Shown: positions 39,644 through 51,578, counted from the stretch's first letter. The stretch: DNA of 64,000 nucleotides from Congeria kusceri (GCA_027627225.1 CM051038.1:38358341-38422340), one strand, 5' to 3'. A program made the numbers and translations. Notes: a model not told the origin generated them from the letters alone.

Positions 39644-39760
39644 GAATTAAGTTAAAGGATTTTCGTATTTAATCAATGTATGAAAACATATTGATTGTTA
39701 TATAAAATAGCAGTGGTTAATTTACTTTACAATGTATATGTTCTGTTATATAGATAATAA

Positions 39761-39831
39761 CACTGTATAGCTCAGTGGTAGAGCACTGGTCTCGTAAACC
39801 AGAGGTCGTGAGTTCAAACCTCACAGGATTG
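39761..39831 (+). pseudogene. tRNA-Thr (CGU)-like, acceptor decayed
   Basis: The D, anticodon (CTCGTAA) and T arms are kept, but the acceptor CACTGTA pairs poorly with AGGATTG. It is head-to-head with 39607-39643, about 117 bases apart. Confidence 0.65.
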
Positions 39832-40022
39832 TTATTCCTTTTATATGCCGTTTCACAGAGAAAAAGCGAAACCAAACATATATTTGTTCATGGCAATACT
39901 CGCCCCATCAACACTGCTTTCACGGTTGATAATATATATTGGCCTTCTTTTGATTCTTGTAAAAAAGTCGAAATATTACTCGGATATATTAATTTCAAAT
40001 AAGCAAAATTATTTTAATGAAA

Positions 40023-40092
40023 CCCCACAAGGAGAATCGAACTCACGACCTCTGGTTTACAAGCCGATGCTTTAACTGTGGTTTATGGAGAC
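40023..40092 (-). pseudogene. tRNA-Thr-derived pseudogene
   Basis: GAATCGAACTCACGACC and TCTGGTTTACAAG are recognisable; the D arm is scrambled. A CCTCCATAGCTTGATGC remnant on plus near 40228 would be its head-to-head partner. Confidence 0.65.
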
Positions 40093-40764
40093 AGTATATG
40101 TTTACAATAGTTATATTGTAAATATAACCCATGTAAATTTACGGTACCGGTTACATATTAAGTGTTAGCTACTTGGGTTAATTTATTCTTTGGTTTATAA
40201 TTATGTTCTCTTAGGTATAAAAGTAGCCTCCATAGCTTGATGCTTTCATTTTGCATTGTAGTCACAAGCCCATATGGACCAGAGGGGGTAATCACGTGAT
40301 GATCAAAAGGGAATCAAAATGGAGACGTCCTTGCAAAAACAGGTATTTTAAGCATTTTTATACCCTTTAATTATTTGCTTAAAATTTTTAATGCCGCCCA
40401 CTTTCCAGCCACATTCGTTAGAAAGTGTTTAGCGTTTATTTCTTGTCTGTCTTCACTCTAGATCTCGACATTACTCGGTGCTCATTTTCTAAGCGGGGAC
40501 TGTTTTCCATGTAATTTGTGATCATTACCGGGTTTTACTTAGGAAATCGCTCTCGCAGGATGAAATGAGAGAAAATGTTATATTAAAAATGTGCTAGGAG
40601 TATTCTTTGGGTGTTTATATAAGGGTTTGGTATGGGGCAGACGTCTCAAAATTGTTTTTTAAGTTGTACGCACCAAAATAGTTTTAAGATCTAAATGGGT
40701 CCCACATCTGGTTTCATCCAAAAGGGGTCCCGTTTTATTTCGGAAAACCTCAATTGAAGCTTAT

Positions 40765-43670
40765 CTGGTAAAGTTTGAAACTTTGAAAGTTCAAACCATT
40801 ATTAGACATACACATGTATGTGTTTCCAGTAAACACTCTTTATTTAACCTTATTTCAGGGGCATTATATTGCATACATTAAAGAGAACTAAGCTAAATAG
40901 GAAAATATAAAATAATAAGAAAGACCGCCTTCACAAATATATCTATATCAGTGGATGTTTTGACATTAATAAAATCCTTAGTTGGTTTGGCGACATTCAA
41001 ATGTCTTCCTAAGTTGGAATTATATCTTGCTCGGTGCTGAAAGATTTCATTCAATTTTTCGACATTGACAAGGTTATAGTGCACAGGTGTTTCAAACAAT
41101 ACTTTGCAAGACAACGTTGAGTGTATGGTGCATTAACAGGCATTTCTTAATCTTAATTTCTATTAATTCGCACATAAAATCATGTTGAAGTTTTTTAGGA
41201 ATCATTATATAGGAATAATTGATGCCCATCTTGTTGTTATTAAACTGAACAATAGTCAACATTTATAATCACTATTATTTTTTTTTAATTCGTAGTTACA
41301 TATACAGTTGAAAGTTTCACTACTCATGTAGTAATATATCAGCATGTTTTATTATATTCTCTGATATGATAATAATGCTCGTTTATTACAGGTAGAAATT
41401 AAAACAGATTTTATTACATATTTTATCTATATTCTAAGCAATAAACCATTGTTTGGAATGATTATTAATAAATAAAAGCACGACTTTGCACACATTTTAT
41501 ATACGTATATATGAGTATAAGTCTTTTGCTCTTACAATTATTCTGTTATACAAATGTCAAAGTGGTAGACATATGCGGTTGAGAAATTAATACCTTATTT
41601 ACGTATAGTAAAGATAGATACGCTTGATTTTTTACGTGTACACAGAGCGTGAAATACTTGAACTCTCAGCATAATCTTGTTATCTGGATAGCATAAAATG
41701 TACAAATATCCATTCAAAAAATCTGTTTGACTGCCTTTGAAGGTTCATTAATGTGTTCAAACTGATAATGAAGTAATCATTTCCATCACAAATCGTTTGT
41801 GTCTTATTGCAACTGATTATTGCAGTTCTTTCAGATTTCTTACAACGCTACAAGTGATTGTATGCTCCATGTTTATATTTTTACTCCGTAATATTAATTT
41901 TGATCTCATGTACATTGATTGGTGTGATTTAAAGCTTCGATCCAAAATTCTATTGTGCAATTGAACATCAACGACACTCAATTATTGTTCAGATCTCTCT
42001 TGCCTTGTTATTGATATATCATGTGTTATGATGTGTCATAAGAAATAAAATACCGGTAATAAAACTTCCAGTGACTTTCTGGACACGCACTTATTGAAAT
42101 TACACTTATTGTGTACTATAATCTATACTTTGAGACACATCTCATATCTGCAATGACTTAACCGAGCAGGGCACAGCAACGTTGAAACAACGTTGAATTG
42201 ATCAGTTGCAAAATCATAGAACGCTCCGCCTTTCTGTTTGTCGTAGGTTGCTTTTCCAAGGATTTGAAGTCAATTGATTGGATTATGCAACCATGCGCGA
42301 TTATTTACCACTGAAATATAAACCGTTAATTGGTAAACTCAGTTCTTGATTGACAAGTCACAACTGGTCAATGTTGAAAAATAGCGAAAAAACGTTGAAA
42401 AACATTCATTCCTTTTCAACATGGATATAGTTTTATTAGTAGCTGACCTTGAAAATGCATACTTATAATATATACATTAAAACAACCAAACATAATACTA
42501 AATGTAATGTTTATTTAGCATATGCCATGTGAGTACAACTATTCAAAATTGACAATAGTAATGCTTAAATACATTGCTTGAATATGCAACCATTCCTTTT
42601 ACAAACAGCTAAATATGTGTTTACTTCAAATACATATATATAGAGGATATTTTTATTAATACCTTAAGTGAAAATTATGAGTGATAAATAATGTTTTCAC
42701 TTAGACAGAGTAAAATAAAAGCTGACTAATATACATGGTAAATTTGATAACTTATTCATATTAATAGATCGCTTTAAGTCACTCTGTCATACAGCGTAAC
42801 ATCATTCTTCACAATGCATTGCGAGTACTTTTAATCTTAAATTGGTTGTATTACTTGTTTGAGACATTTGATTTACCACCACATTTTAAATATTTAGTCT
42901 CACAACTTTTATTTAAACCCGGCATCTTATATTTGTGCAGTATCTTGAATAAGAGATGAGTCAGTGGCTATGTAGCTTTGCAGTAGACAACGCATCGTGT
43001 CAGATCTTTCCCAATGCTGCATCAGGGTGATTGAAGCACACCAGAACCTGAATAAGATGATTACAAATTTTGTCTTATGTTTTCTCTGAAAAAATGTTTA
43101 CAAACTAAGTTAATTATGTCTAAATACTACTAGAGAATACACATTCATATCATCGGAAAATTTATATGTGTGGTCACTGCAATATAGAATACAAAGTGAT
43201 TGCATTGAATTCGCATATTTAAAGCAATTAAAATTTTTAACTTAAAATTATAAACACAAATATTAACACAGGCATTTTCCCTTCTGAAATAATATAGCTT
43301 TTCAGATTTAAAACGTTTTAATCTATACTTGTTTGTTTAATGTGATATTATTTTTAAACAGAAACACGTGTAAATGTATTTAAGAAATAGAAAATCATTT
43401 TAAAGCACTGACACTTTTGTTTATTTGTTCCTAAGAAGCATCATAAAGGACGGGCGATAATGGAACCTACATGGAGCAAACCAAGTCATTACATACCACA
43501 GGACTGTGTATAGTAGTGATGCTTGTCAGCTGGTAATTCAATGTAGCTTTGGAAAATAGAAAACAAATTAAATTCTAAAACTATGTATATGCGGTATTAT
43601 GACAAGAAATAGCATACATATCAAATGTCACTTTCATGTTACAAAGGAGCACTTGCTTCTTATTTGGTTT
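40765..43670. other. Interior of the TIR element, unassigned
   Basis: AT-rich. No transposase motif, tRNA or long frame seen; it is probably a deletion derivative. Confidence 0.4.
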
Positions 43671-43683
43671 AGATTCGACAGTT

Positions 43684-44005
43684 CTCGTCCTAGTTATTAG
43701 ATACCTCGTCCTAGTTATTAGATACCTCGTCCTAGTTATTAGATACCTCGTCCTAGTTGTTAGACACCTCGTCCTAGTTATTAGATACCTCGTCCTAGTT
43801 ATTAGATACCTCGTCCTAGTTATTAGATACCTCGCCCTAGTTATTAGATACCTCGTCCTAGTTATTAGATACCTCGTCCTAGTTATTAGATACCTCGTCC
43901 TAGAGTTATTAGATACCTCGCCCTAGTTATTAGATACCTCGTCCTAGTTATTAGATACCTCGCTCTAGTTATTAGATACCTCGTCCTAGTTATTAGATAC
44001 CTCCC
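43684..44005. repeat. 21-bp tandem array
   Basis: About 15 units of CTCGTCCTAGTTATTAGATAC, with single changes (CGCCCTAG, TAGACACC) and one 3-base insertion near 43903. The period of three keeps plus-strand frames open (VLVIRYL), which is not a gene. Confidence 0.95.
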
Positions 44006-44819
44006 CCAGAGCATGATTTCAAGCTTCAATTTAGATCAGAAAAGCTATAAATGAGTTTCCCTGTTTTCTGACATAAAACGGGACCCATAGTGATCATATC
44101 AGATGTGGGACCCGTTTAGATGATAAAACATTTTGGGTGCGTACAACTTGAAAACAGATTCTGACATGTCTGACGCTAGCAAAACACATTTATAAACATT
44201 CAAAGGATATTCCGAACACATTTTTGTTTTTGCAATTTATCTAATTTCATGCTAAGAGAGGGATTTCCTACGTGAAAACCGGTAACGATCACAAATTACA
44301 TGGAAAATAGTCCCGGCTAGAAAACGTGCACCGAGTCAAGTCAAGATCTAGGGCGAGGACATACACGAAACAAACGTTTAATACTTTCTAACTGATATGA
44401 CTAGAAAGTGGAGGCATTAAAATATTAAAGCACACTATTAAAGAGTATAAAAGGGCACAAAATACCTGTTTCTGCAAGAACGTCGCCATTTTGATTCCCT
44501 TTTGATCATCACGTGATTACCCCCTCTGTGGACCATGACTTATCAATAAAGTGCAAAGTTCAAGCTAATAAAGCTAATTTATGAACAATTATAGTTTAGT
44601 TAACACACATGAGTTTTAACCACCCTCAATGCATAATTCCTTTGACAAACCGTTTGACAGAATAATATATAAAACTAATTTTCTTATTTGATGTATACAA
44701 TATCGCCTTTTAAAACGTGATACATGACCCAGTTTCGAACTCGTCCGAGATATCATTGAAACGTTCTGGGCAAGTGAAGATTGGGGAATAAATTTGGTCG
44801 TACATAGTGTGTTCAGAAT

Positions 44820-44925
44820 GTAAATGTTGACGACGGACGACTAAGGACTAAGACGGACGACCGACAAAAGGCAATCACAAAAGCTCACCATGAGCACGTT
44901 GTGATCAGGTGAGCTAAAAACAAAT
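44820..44925. repeat. Bivalve-type repeat end with AGCTCACC hairpin
   Basis: GTTGACGACGGACGACTAAG leads to the hairpin AGCTCACCATGAGCAC / GTGATCAGGTGAGCT and then AAAAA. A hairpin followed by CTAA recalls a Helitron 3' end, but this is inference. The related 5'-type sequence starts at 52461. Confidence 0.5.
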
Positions 44926-44940
44926 AACAACGTATTCAAT

Positions 44941-45012
44941 CCCCCCAGTGAATATCGAACTCACGATCCCTGTTTTACAAGACCAGTGCTCTGACCACTG
45001 GGCTATGGAGGC
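44941..45012 (-). pseudogene. tRNA-Thr (UGU)-like, diverged
   Basis: Full length with TGT anticodon, but the T loop (GAATATCGAAC on plus), anticodon stem and D arm carry changes. Head-to-head with the remnant at 45132. Confidence 0.6.
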
Positions 45013-45131
45013 TGTTGCATTCATGAAGTTCATATTTCTCATTAAGCCAACACGATCTATATTGATTGTTAGATACTTCGGTTAATTTACTCTACACTCT
45101 ATAATAATTTTATAATTATTATAATAACTAA

Positions 45132-45215
45132 CCCCTCTATAGCTCAGTGATATTGCAATGATCTTGTTAACCAGTTTACAAACCCGTGTTCTAACCGTTT
45201 AACCACTACGCTATG
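45132..45215. pseudogene. Two fused tRNA-Thr remnants
   Basis: The 5' half of a plus-strand copy (CCCTCTATAGCTCAGTGA, to about 45174) runs into a minus-strand copy (about 45170-45215) of which TTTACAAACCCGTG and CTACGCTATG remain. Confidence 0.55.
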
Positions 45216-45316
45216 AAACTGCACATTTTTGTAATGTTCATATTGATAATAATTAGTGTAAATATGTGCATATATTTAAGAAACACTGTGTTTAATGGCA
45301 AAACAAGTTTGGACCC

Positions 45317-45375
45317 GCCTCTATAGCTCAGTGGTAGAGCACTGGTCTCGTAAACCAGGGGTCGTGAGTTCAAAA
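45317..45375 (+). pseudogene. tRNA-Thr (CGU), 3' truncated
   Basis: Perfect to GTCGTGAGTTCAAA, then it breaks into unrelated sequence; the T stem and acceptor 3' strand are missing. Confidence 0.8.
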
Positions 45376-45886
45376 TTACCTTGTCAGTATTACAAACCCG
45401 ACACGTTACCAGTTGCGCCACAATACCTCGATAGCACAATGTCGAACATAGACATTGAATGTGAATTTACCAGTCATTGTGACCGCTCAACTTCGGTTGT
45501 GTATGATTTGTAACTATAATTACAGCCTGACAATTTATCCTGGTCGGATTAAATCGTGATTTAACTAACATAGAATACTGTTTAAATCAGCAGCATAATA
45601 TCACATTAGATTTCACCAACATACTTTCGTGAATAAACCAACATACTTTCATGATTTAATCAAAATACTTTCGTGATTTAACAATTATATGCCTTTGTTT
45701 TATGTTTCGTCAGCATACAAGCGCGTTTTAACCGAAACACTATCGTGTCTACCAAACGCGATCACTTCGTCCGCGTCTGGTACAGTAGATTGGCATTCTT
45801 TTGATGTATGTAAAAAAAAAGAAGTACACAAGTATGTTATGTACAGTGATACATTAATTTCAAACTAGAAAAGAAATCAAATGTCA

Positions 45887-45958
45887 GCCCCCAGTGATGA
45901 TCGAACTCACGACGCCTGGTTTACAAGACCAGTGCTCTAATCACTGAGCTATGGAGGT
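45887..45958 (-). tRNA. tRNA-Thr (UGU), slightly diverged
   Basis: 72 bases, anticodon TGT, all arms present. The first acceptor pair is mismatched (A/C) and the T arm has GATGATC. Function uncertain. Confidence 0.5.
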
Positions 45959-46052
45959 ATATACGATAGTACAACATTAATAATTAGCAAATTGATTATA
46001 AGCTACATATACGTCAATTTACTCTAAAGCATCGTTCAATTGAGTATGACTG

Positions 46053-46112
46053 ACGCGTCTAAAACTCAGTGGTAGAGCACTGGTCTTGTAAACCAGTGGC
46101 GGGAAATTAAAA
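46053..46112 (+). pseudogene. tRNA-Thr (UGU)-like, 3' part lost
   Basis: CTCAGTGGTAGAGCACTGG and CTTGTAAACCAG are kept, then GGCGGGAAATTAAA. Here the plus-strand copy has the UGU rather than the CGU anticodon. Confidence 0.7.
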
Positions 46113-46158
46113 ACTTTTTGGGAATACAATTTGAGCAGACAGCTGACAAACAGTAAAT

Positions 46159-46217
46159 GAGGCGTCTCATGGGAAAACCGGTCATAATGCACGTGCGAAA
46201 AGTGTCGTCCCGGATCA
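46159..46217. mobile_element. Terminal fragment of a GAGGCGTGTCG-family element
   Basis: GAGGCGTCTCATGGGAAAAC through GTGTCGTCCCGGAT, then it stops. Confidence 0.7.
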
Positions 46218-46268
46218 TGGTGCATATTTTGGAAACTCGATTTTTATAGCACCAGTTAATTGTCGGCC

Positions 46269-46339
46269 GCCTCTATAGCGCACTGGTAGAGCACTGGTCT
46301 CGTAAACCAGGGATCTTGAGTTCAAACCTCACTGGAGGC
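46269..46339 (+). tRNA. tRNA-Thr (CGU), near-intact
   Basis: 71 bases with perfect acceptor and anticodon arms. The D arm reads AGCGCACTGG and the T stem has one mismatch (TTGAG/CTCAC). Confidence 0.6.
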
Positions 46340-46669
46340 AAACGTATCTCACTTTTGTGAGTTACAGTGATAAATTATTGAGCAATTTAAGTTTCAAAAT
46401 TTTGTATACAAACACACAAACACACCCCGAGAAACATGAACAATATGTTCAGATTTCTGAAACAAAAGTGTGCAAATTTAAGGCATTTATTTTTCTTATT
46501 TTTGATATATTTTAGATATATTGTGTCATTTATTACGTTTATTTCATTTGCGAAATGTTATGCTTAAAAATCTTTGCAATTTAAACTGAAATGTCGTTCG
46601 TCTTTTATCTAAATTCAAAATATACCATAGAGTTGTGTTCTTTAGTATTAAAGAATAATAATTTAAAAG

Positions 46670-46695
46670 TGCTCTAACCACTGAGGCGCACTTTT
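46670..46695 (-). pseudogene. Short tRNA-Thr D-arm remnant
   Basis: AGTGCTCTAACCACTGAG only. Confidence 0.55.
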
Positions 46696-46896
46696 TATAA
46701 ATATTTAGTTTATAAAATCCCAATTGAGTTTATGTTAAGAATTATAATACATTAAATGGTAGCATTTATAGCGGCATGTTATGGTCATCTACGTCCTCAT
46801 GTTACTTTTTACTTCACACAAATAAATACAAGACACAAAAACAAAATAAAACATTTAGTGAAAAGTGAGCTCACAGTGAGGATCGAAAAAAATGCC

Positions 46897-46968
46897 GCCT
46901 CCGGTAAGGTGTGAACTCATGACCCCTGGTTTACGAGACCAGTGCTCTAACCTCTGAGCTATGGAAGA
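46897..46968 (-). pseudogene. tRNA-Thr (CGU)-like on minus, decayed acceptor
   Basis: The anticodon is CGT although it is on minus. The anticodon and D arms are good; the acceptor (TCTTCCA with CGGAGGC) and T stem are mismatched. Head-to-head with 47072, 103 bases apart. Confidence 0.55.
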
Positions 46969-47071
46969 GCACCCACACAGATCGTTCAGTTTATCTAGAA
47001 AAAATTGTGTATATTGATGTTTATAATGATTGAACATCTGAGCATTTAAAAGTACCTAAAAGCTCTGGTCT

Positions 47072-47142
47072 GACTCTATAGCTCAGTGGTGGAGCACAGG
47101 TCTCGTAAACCAGGGGTCAAGAGTTCAAACCTCACAGGAGGC
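47072..47142 (+). pseudogene. tRNA-Thr (CGU)-like, diverged
   Basis: 71 bases, but acceptor mismatches, an anticodon-stem A-A and a broken T stem (AAGAG). Confidence 0.6.
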
Positions 47143-47612
47143 GGCATTTTTTTCTTTATTTTAAACTTGATGCATTCACTTAGTTTGTAGAGCAATTTAT
47201 CCTTCAAAACAATTTGTGCATTTCAAAACACACTGAGGAAAATAAACAATAACTTCAGTTTTCTGAAACAAACAAGCATGTTAAGTAAAGTCATACATTT
47301 ATTTCAAATAGATTGTGTCATTAAAGCTACACCTAAAGTCATATATGAATGTTTCAACAATATTGCAAAGAAAAAGAAACTCATTTTCTTGGAGATCTTT
47401 TTAATCATTTTATGCAATGTAAAAAGGTTTCAAATTTATTTGTATTCAATGCATGTTGAAATTTCTGAGTTACTATAAATCTTTTGAAGTTGAAAAACAA
47501 CTGTCATTTTTTTCGTAACAACATGACCTACATATCCACATTTGCGGGACAAAAGAACAAACGATATTGTATTGAAGGTTCGGCAGTTTAGTTAAATCCC
47601 ATTCATCGAAAT

Positions 47613-47695
47613 AATAAAATAAAATATAATATAATATAATATAATATAATATAAATACAATGCAATACAATACAATATAATATCATTTACAAAAA
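47613..47695. repeat. ATAAT microsatellite
   Basis: A run of ATAAT pentamers grading into ATACA/ATGCA variants. Confidence 0.9.
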
Positions 47696-47774
47696 TTATG
47701 CCTTTCGTATGCATATTGAACTAAACAAAATAATACGGAGCTGTGTTCTGTAATAAGGAAATAAGAATAACTAA

Positions 47775-47846
47775 GCCCCCAGTGAGGATCGAACTCACGA
47801 CCCCTGGTTTACAAGACCAGTGCTCTAACCACTGAGCTATGGAGGC
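47775..47846 (-). tRNA. tRNA-Thr (UGU), intact
   Basis: Identical to 39062-39133 over all 72 bases. Unlike that copy it has no close T run downstream, so termination may differ. Confidence 0.85.
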
Positions 47847-47963
47847 AGTTACCTTCACGAGATTTCTTATTTAACCAGTATATTAAAGACTTCATATTGA
47901 TTGTTAGCGGCAATGTGATTACTCTACACTCTATAATTATGTTCTGTTAAGTACAACATTATA

Positions 47964-48030
47964 GCCTCTGTAGTTCAGTGGTAGAGCACTGGTCTCGTAA
48001 ACTGGTTGTGAGTTCAACCTCACTGATGGC
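47964..48030 (+). pseudogene. tRNA-Thr (CGU)-like, variable region deleted
   Basis: Missing about four bases between the anticodon stem and T arm (GTAAACTGGTTGTGAG); acceptor mismatch (GATGGC). Head-to-head with 47775-47846 at 117 bases. Confidence 0.7.
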
Positions 48031-48399
48031 ATTAAGCTAATGTAAGTTTTTATGCCTATGCGGATTAATCGCTTAGTTTGTAGAGCAATAAATCACTGAA
48101 TACACTGTCTACAAACTCTTTTATTAAAACACTAGAACTAAGAAAGATAAAATATATCTTCCTGAATACAAAGAAGGTAACTGTAAAGCATCAACTTATT
48201 TTAAACCAATTGTGTCATTGGAATAAATAGGTAAACACGTGGACATGTGAGTTACTTCTGATGTTGAAATATCTGAACGCAAGAAACTCTTCGTCCTTAG
48301 GAAGTGAAAACAAAATCATTTTATGTAATAGTTAGAACATTTTAAGTAAAACATAACCTGTATTTTGATTGGTCTTGCGCATCTACATCATTCGAACAC

Positions 48400-48880
48400 G
48401 GGGATAGTAGATATCCATATATGACAAAGTTTACTACATAATCTGAGAAGGCGAGGTTTTAAACAGCCAATCAAATGCCAGAAATAAGATCCGTTAAGAT
48501 CGTGCTCTTAATGATTTAATCTTACATTTAGTAATAGTTAGAACAGGACAGAACAGAACAGACAGTTTATTAAGACTTATATATGTACATCGTCTAAATA
48601 CATACAATGTTATATAAAGTACTGTCGAGTGTTAATATTTTACAACGTAAGTGATACAAGAACAAACTGTTATGCAAATTTAGTGAACAAGAAAAGTTCG
48701 AAACAATATACAGAGCATAAACAATGTGTTGAAGTAGTAGGCCAAGACTATTTTCAAAGGCTGTAAGGAAAACAATCACTTGCAATGTTACTGATAATAG
48801 AATTTCTTATGGTTAAAGCTTCCTTTATATATTTACATACAATAATGATTTCAGGTTTACACGTTGAAGTCAATAGACTA
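48400..48880. other. No gene recognised
   Basis: AT-rich spacer between a tRNA module and the LINE fragment; GGACAGAACAGAACAG at 48544 is a small simple repeat. Confidence 0.4.
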
Positions 48881-49660
48881 TACGAAACTTAACAACAGAT
48901 GGATTCACATAGTAAACACTTTTGATATATTTTTGTCTTGTTAGACGGTAGCAAGGACATATACAAATGAAATGGAATTCTTCCTCTATGTCCCTTTGAT
49001 TACAACAAAGACAATAACGTTCGCTCATGAGCCCTTAATTTTACAAAGTACAACGTAAACTCTTTGGTAGTAAATCTAAGTATGCTTCATATTCAATAGA
49101 AGTTTTGAACATTCTATACATATCTAAAACAGAACTGTTATTCATATTACCAAACCAGTCTTGTTTAAATGTGTCAATACTTCTACATTTAAAATCACAT
49201 ATAAAAGCATTAGGATATGTTATATTTGGATGTTCAAATATATAGGACAATCTGTATTCGATTAACAATATTTTAACATTTGAAACCCAATTTTTATATC
49301 CTTTATTACAATCATTCAAAGCTTGGTTATAAACAGTTTGTATAATAACATTTTTACTGTTAGCAATTTTAAGCCAATACTTTACAATACGAACATATCT
49401 ATTTACATATAGAGGGTGTCTACCTAACTCACCATATACAGTAGCATTACACGTGTTATTGTCAATATTAAACAACCTTTTGCAAATTTTTTAATGGATG
49501 CGTTCGATCTCTTTTGATTTATTAAAACCCCATATTTCTGAGGCATAACTTAAAATGGAACCAACAAAAGAATCAAACAATTGACAAAATAATTTAGGTT
49601 TAAGATCATACTGCTTACATTTATAAAGTAGAGTATTCAGCAGAACATATTAAGTAAAAT
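48880..49660 (-). mobile_element. LINE (non-LTR retrotransposon), 3' part of ORF2, decayed
   Basis: The minus strand encodes the region after the reverse transcriptase core: SYASEIWGFNKSKEIERIH (about 49560), a stop, then a frame at 49475-49041 (YGELGRHPLYVNRYVRIVKY, SIDTFKQDWFGN), a shift, and CLCCNQRDIEEEFHFICICP (about 49010-48950), a terminal Cys/His motif typical of LINE ORF2 ends. At least one stop and one frameshift; 5' truncated. The clade is not resolved. Confidence 0.8.
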
Positions 49661-49805
49661 CTTTGGGGTCAAGAAGTGGAGGAGCATGCGCAGCGAAATT
49701 TCAGGGTTATGTTTATATTGATAATATAATTATTGCACGTCAGTGCATACCCGGTATATTTATTGTATAAACATTGTATTTAATAGCACAAACAAACTCT
49801 GTATC

Positions 49806-49870
49806 GCCTCTATAGCTCAGTGGTAGAGCACTGTAAACCAGGGGTCATGAGTTCAAACCGCACTGGAGGC
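49806..49870 (+). pseudogene. tRNA-Thr, anticodon deleted
   Basis: Otherwise near perfect, but six bases including most of the anticodon loop are missing (GAGCACTGTAAACCAGG). Confidence 0.85.
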
Positions 49871-50442
49871 ACGTGTTTCTTTATTTTAGACTTGATGCAT
49901 TCACTTAGTTTGTAGTATTTATCCTTTTAAACAATTTCAATTTTCTGAAGCAAACAGGCATGCAATGTTAAGGTATTAATTTATTTCAGGTAGATACACG
50001 AGATTGTGTCATTACAATATATAGATACACCTATGTATGAATGTTTCGAAAATTGCAAATTAAAATAAACTCATTTTTTAAATCATTTTATGCAATTTAA
50101 AAAAGGTTTCAGATTTATTTGTATTCAATGTATTTTGAATTGTATTTACTATAATTGTTTTGAAGTTGAAAAACAACTGTTATTTAAAAACTGTTTTCCT
50201 AACAACATTACCGACGGATTCACACTTTCATGAGTCACGAGACAAAAGAAGAAACACTTTGGTATTTAAGGTATGGTAGTTTAGTTAAATTCCATTTATC
50301 GAAATAATTATCAACATTTAGGTATATGATTTAAGATGATATATTCATATTATTTACATATGTTATGCTATTTGTATTTATATTGAACTTAAAAAATAAT
50401 ACAGAGCTACATGTTCTGTAATAATGAAATAAGAATAACTAA

Positions 50443-50514
50443 GCCCCCAGTGAGGATCGAACTCACGCCCCCTGGTTTACAAGACCAGTGCTCTAACCAC
50501 TGAGCTATGGAGGC
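50443..50514 (-). tRNA. tRNA-Thr (UGU)
   Basis: Differs from 47775-47846 by a single base in the variable region; all stems pair and the anticodon is TGT. Confidence 0.8.
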
Positions 50515-50632
50515 AGTTACCTTCACGAGATTTCTTGTTTAACCAGTATGTCAAAGACTTCATATTGATTGTTAGCGGCAATGTGATTCACTCTACACAC
50601 TATAATTATGTTCTTTTAAGTACAACATTATA

Positions 50633-50703
50633 GCCTCTATAGCTCTTTCATAGAGCACTGGTCTCGTAAACCAGGGGTCGTGTGTTCAAACCTCAATGGA
50701 GGT
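50633..50703 (+). pseudogene. tRNA-Thr (CGU)-like, D loop altered
   Basis: The D loop reads AGCTCTTTCATAGAGC; the T stem has GTGTG and CTCAA changes and the last acceptor base is T. Head-to-head with 50443-50514 at 118 bases. Confidence 0.6.
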
Positions 50704-51578
50704 TTTTTTATGTAAGTTTTTATGCGTAGGCGAATAAGAGAACAATAAATCACTTAATGCACTGTCTAAAAACTCGTTTATTAAAACACTAGAACTAAGA
50801 AAGATAATAAATATATTTTTTTTTCTGAATAAAAAGAAGGTAACTGTAAAGCATCAACTTGTTTTAAACCAATTGTGTCATTAGAATAAAGAGGTAAACA
50901 CGTGGACATGTGAGTTAACTTCTGATGTTAAAATATCTGACCGTTATTTCCGAACACAAAAAAACTGTTTGTCCTTAGGACGTTTTGTGAAAACTAAACA
51001 TTTTATGCAATGTAAACCAAAAATATTTTTAAAAATATAGTTAAGGGATTATGTCGACGAAAGATTGGATTGCTATTGCACCATAAATTATATTATATGA
51101 TAGAAATGCATTAAACTGTGACATGTGCATTAAATAAATTTTTTATCTCATAATGCGTACACTCTTTTCACATTATATATACCCTGTTTTAACCGTTATT
51201 ACGTATATGCCAGTATTAATATCAGAAAATCATTTTTTTTTAAGAAATTGACCCGTTGAGGCCCTTTTCGCTGACATAGTCTCTTTAAGTTAGATCTACA
51301 CGGTTTTATTATTAATGTTCAAGTTCAATTTACATTCCTTATTTGCAAAATTACCCGAGACGCTGAGTATCCTTTAAAAGACATTTATTGATTGTTGGTA
51401 ATATTGATTCATTTCCTTAGTTTGAAGAGCAATTTGTCCTTCTAAACTTTGTGTACATACTTTTGTGTGTAAATTTAAGGCACTTATATTAAACCAGTAT
51501 ATAAAGACGTCATATGGATGTTAGCGACATTGGTTATTATACACTGTATAATTATGTTCTATTAAATACGACAGTATA

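Larger units (their letters stand above)
40280..44528. mobile_element. 4.25-kb element with ~0.5-kb terminal inverted repeats
   Basis: The left arm 40280-40764 and the right arm 44018-44528 are reverse complements with moderate divergence; the ends read CAGAGGGGGTAATCACGTG on both. TGGAC flanks at 40275-40279 and 44529-44533. The interior has no recognised transposase; one 73-codon minus-strand frame at 40893-41114 looks protein-like (RYNSNLGRHLNVAKPTKDF) but is unassigned. A 21-bp array lies just inside the right arm. The CAGAGG end recalls hAT, but the flank is 5, not 8, bases. Confidence 0.75.
47072..48330. repeat. Segmental duplication, copy 1 (copy 2 at 49806-51000)
   Basis: The order of tRNA, spacer, minus-strand tRNA, ~117-base spacer, plus-strand tRNA and following AT-rich DNA matches 49806-51000 with small indels. 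Confidence 0.8.
49806..51000. repeat. Segmental duplication, copy 2
   Basis: Matches 47072-48330 (see there); the AT-rich tails after both plus-strand tRNAs also align. Confidence 0.8.

Noticed and set aside
43636..43926. ORF with repeated VLVIRYL, membrane-like
   Set aside because: It is a translation of a 21-bp array inside a transposon-like unit.
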